Shown: positions 41,309-47,993, counted from the first letter of the stretch. The stretch: DNA of 52,386 nucleotides from an uncultured Eggerthellaceae bacterium (GCA_910584145.1 CAJTXX010000011.1:1-52386); one strand, 5' to 3'. Notes: generated by a model from the letters alone, not told the origin. A program made the numbers and translations.

Positions 41309-41599
41309 ATGACTGTGATGGAATCCATAAAGTCGGCAGCGAACCAGACCAAGGAAGCCCTGCAAGACGCGGGCGAGACGGCGAAGCCGTTCCTGGAGAA
41401 TGCGAAAGAGGCGCTGGGCAATGCGGCCGATGAGGTGAAGGAAAAGGGCAGCAGCGCCCTTGAGACTGCCAAGGACAAGGGCGGCAACGTGCTCGATGCT
41501 GCCAAGCAGAAGGGCAGCGAGGCCGCAGAGGGCCTGAAGAACGCCGCCGAGAAGGTGACGAAGAAGGATCTGGACGGCGACGGGAAGGTCGGCGAGTAG
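41309..41599 (+). CDS. Small amphipathic repeat protein with EF-hand-like tail
   Basis: A 96-residue protein preceded by GAAGGAGG. Residues 3-85 are a charged, Ala/Lys/Glu-rich helix with loosely repeated 11-residue units (AANQTKEALQD, NAADEVKEKGS, TAKDKGGNVLD, AAKQKGSEAAE), similar to LEA-like, YtxH or apolipoprotein-type proteins. The last ten residues, DLDGDGKVGE, match the DxDxDG core of a calcium loop. There is no signal peptide or membrane segment. Proteins of this type are often stress-induced or membrane-surface binding; the role here is unknown. It is a single-gene unit followed by a strong terminator. Confidence 0.8.
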   Translation: MTVMESIKSAANQTKEALQDAGETAKPFLENAKEALGNAADEVKEKGSSALETAKDKGGNVLDAAKQKGSEAAEGLKNAAEKVTKKDLDGDGKVGE

Positions 41600-41617
41600 C
41601 CGGAAGACCCTCGCTTG

Positions 41618-41655
41618 TTGGAATGGCCGGGCGCTGCGATGCCCGGCCGTTCCAA
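41618..41655 (+). terminator. Terminator hairpin of the small amphipathic protein gene
   Basis: TTGGAATGGCCGGGC (41618-41632) pairs with 41641-41655 over 15 bp with one G-T pair, around an 8-base loop. AATTTG follows. It lies 19 bases after the stop codon. Confidence 0.85.
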
Positions 41656-41671
41656 TTTGCGCGGCATGCGG

Positions 41672-41677
41672 TATAAT
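41672..41677 (+). promoter_or_regulatory. -10 element of the tRNA-Gly gene
   Basis: A perfect TATAAT lies 10 bases before the mature tRNA start; TTCCAA at 41650-41655, 16 bases upstream, is a weak -35. Confidence 0.65.
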
Positions 41678-41687
41678 CGCTTGCCAT

Positions 41688-41761
41688 GCGGGTGTAGTTC
41701 AATGGTAGAACTCGAGCCTTCCAAGCTCGCCACGCGAGTTCGATTCTCGTCACCCGCTCCA
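41688..41761 (+). tRNA. tRNA-Gly (anticodon TCC)
   Basis: A complete 74-base tRNA with encoded CCA. The acceptor arms GCGGGTG and CACCCGC pair perfectly, the discriminator base is T, and the D arm contains TAGTTCAATGGTAGAA. The anticodon loop CTTCCAA sits between the stem arms CGAGC and GCTCG, and the T loop is TTCGATT. The anticodon TCC reads GGA and GGG glycine codons. It is followed by a terminator hairpin at 41773-41798. Confidence 0.96.
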
Positions 41762-41772
41762 CAGAGATATCT

Positions 41773-41798
41773 CAGGAACCGCCTCCGGGCGGTTCCTG
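41773..41798 (+). terminator. Terminator hairpin after tRNA-Gly
   Basis: CAGGAACCGCC (41773-41783) and GGCGGTTCCTG (41788-41798) form a perfect 11-bp stem with a TCCG loop, 11 bases after the tRNA. The T tract is short. Confidence 0.8.
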
Positions 41799-41850
41799 CG
41801 CTTTCCGGCTCGGGTACAATTGTTGCGGAACCTACGTGGAAGGAGTGCCC

Positions 41851-42558
41851 ATGACGGCACGTGCATTCGATACCTTCATCTTCGATCTTGATGGGACGCT
41901 GCTCGACACTTTGCCCGATCTGACGCTTCTGGCGAATCGCATCTTGCGCGATGTGGGCTGCCCGGAGCGCACGCAGGCCGAGATACTGTCGTTCGTGGGT
42001 AACGGCGTCCGTCGGCTGATGTACCAGGCGCTGCCCGAAGGGACGCCGGAGGACACCGCCGAGCGCGCCATGCAGATATGGAACGACCACTTCCAAGAAT
42101 ACTACGAGCACACCTTCCCCTACCCGGGCATCGAGGATATGCTGCGCGAGCTGCGGCTGCGCGGCGTGCGCATCGGCGTGGTGTCGAACAAGCTGCAAGC
42201 CGGCGTTGACCAGATCGTCAGCGTGAAGCTGCCGGGCATGGTGGACGACATGCTGGGCGAGAGCCCCATGGTGCCGCGCAAGCCCGACCCCACCGGGGTG
42301 AACATGATGATGCAGGCGCTGGGTGCTGCGCCCGATCGCACGGTGTACGTGGGAGATTCCGAGGGCGATATGCGGGCGGCGCACAACGCGGGTCTGTTCG
42401 CCATCGCGGTGGCGTGGGGCTACAACGACCCGGCTGGGTTCGCGGGTGAAGGCGCGCTGCCCGATGCTGTCGTGGAGGCGCCGGAAGAGCTGCTGGCATT
42501 CGCGGCGGCTGCGCAGGCCGACCCAGATATGGATGGCGCGATCGGTGCCGACCTCTAG
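41851..42558 (+). CDS. HAD-family phosphatase, phosphoglycolate phosphatase-like
   Basis: A 235-residue HAD hydrolase; ATG 41851 follows GGAAGGAG. The nucleophile motif FDLDGTLLDT is at residues 11-20. Motif II is VVSNK near residue 111, the lysine motif is RKPDPTGV near 147, and the metal motif is VYVGDSEGDMRAA near 170. The alpha-helical cap and overall length fit Gph-type phosphatases, which remove phosphate from 2-phosphoglycolate or similar small substrates. Specificity is not certain, since this subfamily is broad. The VanZ-like gene overlaps its end. Confidence 0.9.
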   Translation: MTARAFDTFIFDLDGTLLDTLPDLTLLANRILRDVGCPERTQAEILSFVGNGVRRLMYQALPEGTPEDTAERAMQIWNDHFQEYYEHTFPYPGIEDMLRELRLRGVRIGVVSNKLQAGVDQIVSVKLPGMVDDMLGESPMVPRKPDPTGVNMMMQALGAAPDRTVYVGDSEGDMRAAHNAGLFAIAVAWGYNDPAGFAGEGALPDAVVEAPEELLAFAAAAQADPDMDGAIGADL

Positions 42559-43036
42559 GACGGAGCGAGCCGCGCAAGGCGGCAGCAGCATCTGGCCTGT
42601 GGTGGTGTCATGGGCGCTCGTGGTGCTGTGGGCGGGGTTCATCTTCTTCATGTCGGCTCACACCGGTAGCGACCTGAACGAGGGCGACGACCTGGTGGCG
42701 CACATCAAGCAATGGCTGAACGAGGTGCAGCTGCGCTGGTTCGGGCCGGGGGTCGATCTGGCGTCGTCGGTCGCGCATTTCTGCGAGTTCGCGGTGTTCG
42801 GAGCCTTGCTGTCGAATGCGCTCGGCAGGCACGTGGTGGGAAGCCGGGGTCGCGTGCTGCTCGCGGCGGTGGCTGTAGCCAGCGCGTATGCTATCACCGA
42901 CGAGGTGCATCAGATATTCGTGCCCGGGCGCGTGTGCGATGTGGCCGATTGGGCGGTCGATACAGCAGGTGCGCTCCTCGGCGCGGGCATTTGGGCGCTG
43001 GTGGCGCGGGCTCGGGCGCGCACGCGAGCGCGATAG
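42533..43036 (+). CDS. VanZ-family membrane protein
   Basis: A 167-residue protein with four hydrophobic segments. The VanZ signature is clear: FMSAHTGSD near residue 39, AHFCEFAVFGALL near 83-95, and DEVHQIFVPGRVCDVADWAVDTAGALLGA near 122-150. VanZ gives low teicoplanin resistance in enterococci, but most family members are of unknown function. The start is uncertain: ATG 42533 overlaps the phosphatase gene by 26 bases, and GTG 42545 or a later codon is possible. No ribosome site decides between them. Confidence 0.82.
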   Translation: MARSVPTSRTERAAQGGSSIWPVVVSWALVVLWAGFIFFMSAHTGSDLNEGDDLVAHIKQWLNEVQLRWFGPGVDLASSVAHFCEFAVFGALLSNALGRHVVGSRGRVLLAAVAVASAYAITDEVHQIFVPGRVCDVADWAVDTAGALLGAGIWALVARARARTRAR

Positions 43037-43057
43037 CCCCTGTCGGCCCCGCAGCGA

Positions 43058-43390
43058 TCAGCAATCTTGCAGGCGCTTCAGCGCTTTCAGGCGGGCGTTC
43101 GAGGTCTTGCGCGAGAGGCTGCGCGCATCCGGCGGCGTCAGCAGCGCCGCCACAGTGGTGTCGAGCGCCTTGGCGATGCGCGCGAGCATCGAGAGCTTCA
43201 GGTCGGACGTGCCGCTCTCTATCTTGTAGAGCGTCGGGCGCGATATGCCGGCGACTTGCGAGAACCGCGACATGCTCATCGCTTGCGCCTTCCGCAGGCG
43301 CTCCACGTTGTAGCCCAGCACAACGGCCTCTTCCAAAGCGAGCTGAGGATGCTCCTTGGCAGGCACGTTATGTTGCTTCACGAAGTCCAT
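43058..43390 (-). CDS. XRE-family transcriptional regulator
   Basis: A 110-residue protein from the ATG ending at 43390. A Cro/CI helix-turn-helix spans residues 28-82: GYNVERLRKAQAMSMSRFSQVAGISRPTLYKIESGTSDLKLSMLARIAKALDTTVAAL. The C-terminal 30 residues are basic (SLSRKTSNARLKALKRLQ). No partner toxin or other target lies next to it. The palindromic sequence just upstream (43400-43439) is a likely self-regulatory operator. Confidence 0.85.
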   Translation of the reverse strand: MDFVKQHNVPAKEHPQLALEEAVVLGYNVERLRKAQAMSMSRFSQVAGISRPTLYKIESGTSDLKLSMLARIAKALDTTVAALLTPPDARSLSRKTSNARLKALKRLQDC

Positions 43391-43399
43391 TCGCAAAGC

Positions 43400-43439
43400 G
43401 TAAACGGCTACATCAACACATGTGTAAGCGGTTGTTTAC
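43400..43439. promoter_or_regulatory. Nested palindrome upstream of the XRE gene (candidate operator)
   Basis: GTAAAC (43400-43405) and GTTTAC (43434-43439) form an outer inverted repeat around ACACATGTGT (43416-43425), a perfect 10-base palindrome sharing almost the same centre. It begins 10 bases before the XRE start codon, in an AT-rich patch. Confidence 0.5.
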
Positions 43440-43535
43440 AAATCGGGTAATTCGTAGGGGCGCGCGTCTGTTAGCCCCGTAAAAGCGCCAGAAAACCGCT
43501 TTCCGTCCGGCGCTGTTCTGGCGCGTTCGCGCGGC

Positions 43536-44681
43536 TTATGCGCCCTCGAAGCCGTTGGGGTTGTTCGACTGCCAGCGCCACCCGTCCTCGCACATGCGGT
43601 CCAAGTCGTAAGCGGCTTGCCAGCCCAGCTGCTCGCGCGCCTTGTCCACTGCGGCGTAGTTCTCGGCTATGTCGCCCGCGCGGCGCGGTTTCACCTCGTA
43701 GGGGATGCTCTGCCCGCACGCGCGCTCGAACGCATGGATGACATCTATGACGCTGGAACCGTTGCCGGTGCCCAGGTTGAAGATGCCCACGCCGCGACGC
43801 GTGCCGTCGGCCGCAGCCGGCCCGGATATGCTCGCGTCGCCAGCCACCACGCCGCCGTCAGGCGTGCCGGATGCGCCGGCCATCCACCCGAGCGCTGCCA
43901 CGTGCCCGCGCGCCAGGTCGACCACATGCACGTAATCGCGTACGCCGGTGCCGTCGGGGGTGGGGTAGTCGTCGCCGAATACGCCTACGCGCTCCAGCTT
44001 CCCCACGGCCACCTGGGCGACGTAGGGCAGCAGGTTGTTGGGGATGCCCTTGGGGTCTTCGCCGATCAGGCCGCTGTCGTGCGCGCCGATGGGGTTGAAG
44101 TAACGCAGCAGCACCACGTTCCACTCGTCGTCGCCGATGTAGGTGTCGGTCAGTATCTGCTCGAGCATGCTCTTGGTCTGGCCGTAGGGGTTCGTGGCGT
44201 TGTGCTTCGGCGCGGCCTCGGTCAGCGGCACGGAGTCGGGCTCGCCATACACCGTGGCGCTCGACGAGAACACGATGTTCTTCACGCCATGCTGGCGCGC
44301 CACGTCGAGCAGCACCAGCGTGCCGGCCACGTTGTTCCAGTAGTATTCCAGCGGCTTCTCCACCGATTCGCCGACGGCTTTGAAGCCCGCGAAGTGGATG
44401 ATCACGTCGATGGGGAAGGTGCTGAACGTGCGCTCTAGCGCCGCGCGGTCAAGGATGGATGCCTCGACGAACGCGAGCTGCGGGTCGTCGGCGGCAAGGC
44501 CGGTTATCTGGCGGATGCGGTCGAACACCACGGGGTTGGCGTTGCTCAGGTCGTCGAGCACCACCACGTTGTAGCCGCGTTGCAGCAGCTCCACCACCGT
44601 GTGGCTGCCGATGAACCCGGCGCCCCCCGTCACCAGCACGGTCGTATCCTGCGCCTGCTTCCCCAGCAACCTGTTCGCCAT
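43536..44681 (-). CDS. galE: UDP-glucose 4-epimerase
   Basis: A 381-residue short-chain epimerase from the ATG ending at 44681, with GAGGAGCGG upstream. The NAD motif VLVTGGAGFIGSH lies at residues 14-26, the catalytic YxxxK appears in NPYGQTKSMLEQ, and PVPLTEAAPKHN-type and RYFNPIGAHDSGLIGEDP segments are typical of GalE. It interconverts UDP-glucose and UDP-galactose for surface glycans. It is longer than the usual 330-340 residues because of an inserted loop (TPDGGVVAGDASISGPAAAD) near residue 275, rich in Gly, Ala and Ser. Two copies of a 35-bp repeat and a parS site lie just upstream. Confidence 0.94.
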   Translation of the reverse strand: MANRLLGKQAQDTTVLVTGGAGFIGSHTVVELLQRGYNVVVLDDLSNANPVVFDRIRQITGLAADDPQLAFVEASILDRAALERTFSTFPIDVIIHFAGFKAVGESVEKPLEYYWNNVAGTLVLLDVARQHGVKNIVFSSSATVYGEPDSVPLTEAAPKHNATNPYGQTKSMLEQILTDTYIGDDEWNVVLLRYFNPIGAHDSGLIGEDPKGIPNNLLPYVAQVAVGKLERVGVFGDDYPTPDGTGVRDYVHVVDLARGHVAALGWMAGASGTPDGGVVAGDASISGPAAADGTRRGVGIFNLGTGNGSSVIDVIHAFERACGQSIPYEVKPRRAGDIAENYAAVDKAREQLGWQAAYDLDRMCEDGWRWQSNNPNGFEGA

Positions 44682-44708
44682 GTTCCGCTCCTCCGTCCGT
44701 CCGTTCAT

Positions 44709-44778
44709 GCGTCCGTTTGCCTGCTAGCGCACTGCCAGTTCGCGCGTCCGTTTGCCTGCTAGCGCACTGCCAGTTCGC
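44709..44778. repeat. Two tandem copies of a 35-bp unit upstream of galE
   Basis: The unit begins GCGTCCGTTTGCCTGCTAGC and repeats exactly at 44709-44743 and 44744-44778. The second copy runs straight into the 44-bp block carrying the first parS site. Its right half (AGCGCACTGCCAGTTCGC) is also present next to the second parS site. Confidence 0.9.
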
Positions 44779-44782
44779 GCGC

Positions 44783-44804
44783 GAATGTTTCACGTGAAAC
44801 ATTC
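44783..44804. other. parS: parS site 1 (ParB-binding centromere)
   Basis: The 16-base core TGTTTCACGTGAAACA at 44786-44801 is the perfect palindromic form of the bacterial parS consensus. Symmetry extends to 22 bases (44783-44804). ParB/Spo0J binds such sites, loads SMC and helps place the replication origin, so this locus is probably in the origin-proximal part of the chromosome. Confidence 0.92.
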
Positions 44805-44909
44805 TAGCAGGGAGCACCCACGCCAAAGGGTTACACCCACGTGCCAAAGGTCTTTACATATGCCTCTGAATTGGAGTTCGTTGATATCAGCTCATTACGT
44901 GGTGCATCG
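44805..44909. other. Short gap with CACCCACG...CCAAAGG repeats
   Basis: CACCCACGCCAAAGG and CACCCACGTGCCAAAGG follow each other within 40 bases (about 44816-44848). Similar GCCAAAGGG motifs in inverted orientation occur after the second parS (about 45648-45658 and 45681-45691). Their role is unknown. Confidence 0.5.
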
Positions 44910-45344
44910 TCAGCCGCAATAACTCAATGCCACTCGACTACGCCAGCTGGCAAGAAGCTGCAGGATTCCGAGCACCAGATAGAACGCTGACACGCCGTTC
45001 GGGATGAACGCCAGCTCGAAGGCGGTCCACAGGATGAGCAAGATGCCTGCGGCGATACCCCAGGAATAAGAAGTGGCCAAGTCGTCCTTAAACCTGAGAG
45101 CGAGCGCTATCACGTTGGGCAGCCCGTTTACGAACAGAAGGGCGAGACCTGCCCAGAATAGGTTCTCCTTCATGAAGGCGGGAAGCGGCAGAGGATCGAG
45201 GATCGACACCGGCATCCATTCGTTCCACGAAAGAGGCAGCACGAAAAGAGCGCTCGCCATCATCCAAAGCCCGCAGACAGGGGCGCATATCCCGTCGAAC
45301 CAGTTCATGAAGAGCGCGAACCCGCGCACAAGCTTGTCCGTCAC
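44910..45344 (-). CDS. Hypothetical four-segment membrane protein
   Basis: A 144-residue protein with four hydrophobic segments (about residues 8-38, 58-82, 90-110 and 114-134). I recognise no family. It starts at a GTG ending at 45344, which overlaps the stop of an upstream frame as GTGA, the pattern of coupled genes. It lies between the two parS sites and is somewhat less GC-rich than its neighbours. The upstream frame is itself broken (see the entry at 45341-45498), so this may be the intact half of a decaying two-gene unit. Confidence 0.65.
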   Translation of the reverse strand: MTDKLVRGFALFMNWFDGICAPVCGLWMMASALFVLPLSWNEWMPVSILDPLPLPAFMKENLFWAGLALLFVNGLPNVIALALRFKDDLATSYSWGIAAGILLILWTAFELAFIPNGVSAFYLVLGILQLLASWRSRVALSYCG

Positions 45345-45498
45345 GCCTCGACCCCTTCCTCAATCTGGCAGATGCAGGCAAGCTCCGGCTCTAGATACTC
45401 GCGCACCGTGCCATCGATCCGTTTTCCATGATACGCAGCATTTTCGCTGCTTTAGTGAGCAGAAGGGACATCCCAAAACGCTCATTCAAACCCGACAT
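45341..45498 (-). pseudogene. Possible frameshifted small gene upstream of the membrane protein
   Basis: One frame starts at the ATG ending at 45498 and reads MSGLNERFGMSLLLTKAAKM and on for 35 residues before a stop at 45391-45393. One frame lower, an open stretch reads RIDGTVREYLEPELACICQI and ends in IEEGVEA at a TGA (45341-45343) overlapping the GTG of the next gene. A single-base indel near 45410-45425 would join them into one protein of about 51 residues. The coupled stop-start suggests the second half was really translated once. No slippery sequence is evident, so a mutation is more likely than programmed shifting. Confidence 0.3.
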
Positions 45499-45567
45499 TG
45501 TAGTAGATGACATTGGGCACTCTTTGGCAGCCCGCACCCACACCGCCTGTTCATTCGTTCACTCGCC

Positions 45568-45611
45568 AGCGCACTGTCAGTTCGCGCGCGAATGTTTCAC
45601 GTGAAACATTC
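45568..45611. repeat. 44-bp parS-bearing block, second copy
   Basis: This block matches 44761-44804 at 43 of 44 bases. It consists of an AGCGCACTGYCAGTTCGCGC part followed by the 22-base parS palindrome. Conservation reaches 22 bases beyond the palindrome on one side only. Confidence 0.9.
45590..45611. other. parS: parS site 2 (ParB-binding centromere)
   Basis: The same perfect palindrome as site 1, with core TGTTTCACGTGAAACA at 45593-45608. The two sites are 807 bp apart and flank the four-segment membrane protein gene. Confidence 0.92.
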
Positions 45612-45701
45612 AAAGCGCCTGAGCGCCTGAGGTGCCATTTTGCGCGCCCTTTGGCACGACGAGCGCCTGAGGCTGCTGTGACCCTTTGGCGCGATTGAAG
45701 G

Positions 45702-45735
45702 CAAACAGGCCCCCGGGGAACCGGAGGCCTGTTTG
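45702..45735. terminator. Strong terminator-like hairpin
   Basis: CAAACAGGCC (45702-45711) and GGCCTGTTTG (45726-45735) pair, and the inner CCGG/CCGG also pair around GGAA, giving a nearly continuous 15-bp stem. No protein gene ends nearby on the plus strand. On the minus strand it would end the putative small RNA described at 45702-45834. The T tract is weak on both sides. Confidence 0.7.
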
Positions 45736-45834
45736 TTGGCGGTTCTGCAAGACGAGGAGAGCAGGCCGCCTCAAAAGCAAAAGAGAGGAGGTGAGGTGCG
45801 GTCCATCGCGTTCGTGCGATGCTCCGTTCCTCTG
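45702..45834 (-). ncRNA. Putative iron-regulated small RNA
   Basis: On the minus strand a promoter is visible: TTGCAT (45864-45869), a 17-base spacer and TAAACT (45841-45846), placing the start near 45834. A DtxR/IdeR-like box (45839-45857) covers the -10. The transcript of about 130 bases has no convincing long frame. It carries CACCUCCUC (45785-45793) and CUCUCCUCG (45753-45761), which could pair with Shine-Dalgarno sequences, and a hairpin CATCGC/GCGATG, and it ends in the strong hairpin at 45702-45735. This combination resembles iron-sparing small RNAs such as FsrA or RyhB in logic, not sequence. It is inference; an alternative is a plus-strand 18-codon leader peptide with the ribosome site AGGAGGTGAG (GTG 45796). 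Confidence 0.35.
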
Positions 45835-45838
45835 GAAG

Positions 45839-45857
45839 TTAGTTTAGGCTAACTCTT
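45839..45857. promoter_or_regulatory. DtxR/IdeR-like iron box
   Basis: TTAGTTTAGGCTAACTCTT matches 14 of 19 bases of the DtxR/IdeR consensus TTAGGTTAGSCTAACCTAA, with the inner TTAGGCTAA part complete. It overlaps the -10 of a minus-strand promoter, the position expected for repression when iron is plentiful. Confidence 0.45.
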
Positions 45858-45995
45858 TGGGCGATGCAACAGCGCGCGGCCCGAAAACGGGCTTGCGAGG
45901 CTTCATTTCCATAGCTTGCGCACATTTTGGAGCGCTCAGATCGCGAATGGGCCGCGCAGGGCGCTCGTCGGCGGCTCTTGCGGCGGCATTCCCGG

Positions 45996-46001
45996 TATAA
46001 T
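45996..46001 (+). promoter_or_regulatory. -10 element of the phosphohexomutase gene
   Basis: A perfect TATAAT lies 34 bases before the ATG at 46036; the -35 is not clear. Confidence 0.55.
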
Positions 46002-46035
46002 CGGCTCAACGATCGAGGCTCACGAAGGAGAGGGC

Positions 46036-47532
46036 ATGTCTGATATCCATTTCGGCACCGATGGCTGGCGCGCGATCATCGGCGAGGACTTCACGGAGGG
46101 CAATCTGCGCAAAGTCGTGGACGCGGCGGCGCAGGTGTTCGCAGAGGGCGCATCGGAGGCGGGCGCGCAGCCGGGCGAGCTGGGCGTGCTGTATGTGGGC
46201 CACGATTGCCGGCAGGATGCGCATCGCTACGCGCAGATAGCGGCCGAGACTGCGGCGGCGCACGGCTTCCGCGTGAAGCTGACGCAGGACTATTGCCCCA
46301 CGCCCGCGCTGTGCTGGTCGGTGGCGCACGACGACGAAGCGGTCGGCGGCATCATGCTCACCAGCTCGCATAACCCGGCCGAGTACCTGGGCGTGAAGCT
46401 GCGCATGGCCGACGGCGGCGCGAGCCCCAAGGAGTTCACCGACCGCGTGGAGCTGGTCATGGATGCCGACGAGGGCGCGCCGGCCGATGCCGCGGAGGTG
46501 CCGGACGAGGCGGTGTGCGAAGCAGTGCACGGCCACGGCAGCCAGGTGTGCGCGCAGGCCGGTACCGTTTCCGAGGCCGACCTGATGACGCCGTATCTGG
46601 CGGCGCTGCGCGAGCTGGTCGATGTGGAGGCTATCCGCGCGGCGGGCCTGCGCGTGGTGGTCGATCCGCTGTTCGGCGCTGGGCGCCTCTACCTGGCCGA
46701 CCTGCTGCGCGACATGGGTGTCGAGGTGGTCGAGATGAACAACGCATGCGACCCCACCTTCGACGGGCTGCACCCTGAGCCCATCCCGCCCTGGGTCGAT
46801 CGCGGACTGGCGAAGGTGCGCGAGCTGGGCTACGACGCGCTATTCATCAACGACGGCGACGCCGACCGCATCGGCGCCGGCGACTCGCGCGGGAACTTCG
46901 TGAACCCGCACCGCATCATCGCGCTCGTGACCGAGCACATGGTCGACCGCGGCGAGACGGGCCGCGTGGTGTCCACCATAACGGCCTCGGCGCTGCTCGA
47001 CCGCCTGTGCCGCAAGCTGGGGCTCGAGCTGGTGTCCACGCCCGTCGGGTTCAAGTGGATATACGGCGAGATGGAGAAGGGCGGCGTGATGGTCGGCGGC
47101 GAGGAGTCGGGCGGCATCGGCCTGCCTGGCCACGTGAAGGAGCGCGACGGCCTGCTGATGGCGCTGCTGCTGACCGAGATGATGGCGCAGACCGGCAAAG
47201 ATCTGGGAACGCTGGTCGACGAGATGCTGGACGACCTGGGCCATCTGGAATTCGCGCGCCGCGGCCTCACCGTCACCGATGCGCAGATGGACGCGTTCCG
47301 CACGCGCACCATCCCCACGTTCGCGCCCGACGAGGTATGCGGGAAGCGCGTGGTGGGTGAAGACCGCCGCGATGGCGTGAAGTTCATGCTGGAAGGCGAC
47401 GCTTGGGTGATGATGCGTCCCTCGGGCACCGAGCCGCTGGTGCGCATCTATGCCGAGGCTGAGACGGTCGACCAGGTGGAGGGGCTGCTTGATTGGGCGC
47501 AAGGAGTTGTGGAAGACGGAAGCGGTTGTTAG
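46036..47532 (+). CDS. Phosphoglucomutase/phosphomannomutase family protein
   Basis: A 498-residue alpha-D-phosphohexomutase; ATG 46036 follows GAAGGAGAGG and places the family start IHFGTDGWRAIIGEDFT at residue 4. The catalytic serine lies in TSSHNP (Ser111), the metal loop is DGDADRIGAGDS, the sugar-binding loop GGEESGGIGLPGHVKERDG, and the phosphate loop RPSGTEPLVRIYAEAE. It moves phosphate between C1 and C6 of glucose, mannose or an aminosugar, feeding nucleotide-sugar synthesis. Which sugar is preferred cannot be told. It overlaps the convergent hypothetical gene by 4 bases. Confidence 0.93.
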   Translation: MSDIHFGTDGWRAIIGEDFTEGNLRKVVDAAAQVFAEGASEAGAQPGELGVLYVGHDCRQDAHRYAQIAAETAAAHGFRVKLTQDYCPTPALCWSVAHDDEAVGGIMLTSSHNPAEYLGVKLRMADGGASPKEFTDRVELVMDADEGAPADAAEVPDEAVCEAVHGHGSQVCAQAGTVSEADLMTPYLAALRELVDVEAIRAAGLRVVVDPLFGAGRLYLADLLRDMGVEVVEMNNACDPTFDGLHPEPIPPWVDRGLAKVRELGYDALFINDGDADRIGAGDSRGNFVNPHRIIALVTEHMVDRGETGRVVSTITASALLDRLCRKLGLELVSTPVGFKWIYGEMEKGGVMVGGEESGGIGLPGHVKERDGLLMALLLTEMMAQTGKDLGTLVDEMLDDLGHLEFARRGLTVTDAQMDAFRTRTIPTFAPDEVCGKRVVGEDRRDGVKFMLEGDAWVMMRPSGTEPLVRIYAEAETVDQVEGLLDWAQGVVEDGSGC

Positions 47533-47993
47533 GCTTTTTGTAGGTGTTTGAGAATGGACCAGGCTTTTTGCTTGGTCCTTTCTTCTTGCAGCATGGCGTT
47601 GAAGTCTTGGAATGTTGCGGCGGTACGGCCGAATATGCGGGTGCGGGTGTCGAGTGGCACGTCGCAGCGGTAGGCTTCTTTGAAGAGGGTGCAGCTTGCG
47701 GCGTCGAGCGCTATGAGGGCTACCGGGTCGAGGCCTTCTGTGATGGTGAAGAGGTCGTTGGCGCCGAGCGTGGGCGCATCGGCAGCTTCGCGCAGGTGCA
47801 GCCAGGCGATGCTGCGCTTGAAGCCCAGGCGGTCGGCCGAGCTGGTCAGGGCGTCGCGGGCTGCGGGTGACGGGGCTTCTTCCCCCACGATGAGCAGCAT
47901 GGCCTCTGGGGTGGCCTCGACGAAACCGGCGTACGCTTCCAGCACGCTGAGCGCATTGGCTTCATAAATGTTACTGTTCGCAGGATTCTTCAC
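47529..47993 (-). CDS. Hypothetical protein, possibly 5' truncated
   Basis: A soluble protein of 154 residues if it starts at the GTG ending at 47993, which has AAGGGG 5 bases upstream. It reads KNPANSNIYEANALSVLEAY at the start and ends WSILKHLQKA; I recognise no family or catalytic motif. The frame stays open upstream to 48545, but that part runs through a REP-like hairpin and is antisense to the genes at 48237 and 48493, so it is not credible. The lack of a normal ATG start and the repeat 100 bases upstream suggest the original 5' end may have been lost. It converges on the phosphohexomutase gene. Confidence 0.6.
   Translation of the reverse strand: MKNPANSNIYEANALSVLEAYAGFVEATPEAMLLIVGEEAPSPAARDALTSSADRLGFKRSIAWLHLREAADAPTLGANDLFTITEGLDPVALIALDAASCTLFKEAYRCDVPLDTRTRIFGRTAATFQDFNAMLQEERTKQKAWSILKHLQKA

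Noticed and set aside
45796..45852. Plus-strand 18-codon frame with an AGGAGGTGAG ribosome-like site
   Set aside because: Kept only as an alternative to the small RNA: it has no attenuator-type codon run, its stop lies in the iron box, and there is no downstream gene close enough to regulate.
45600..45900. tmRNA, RNase P, SRP or 6S RNA in the gene-poor parS region
   Set aside because: None of their conserved core sequences is present.
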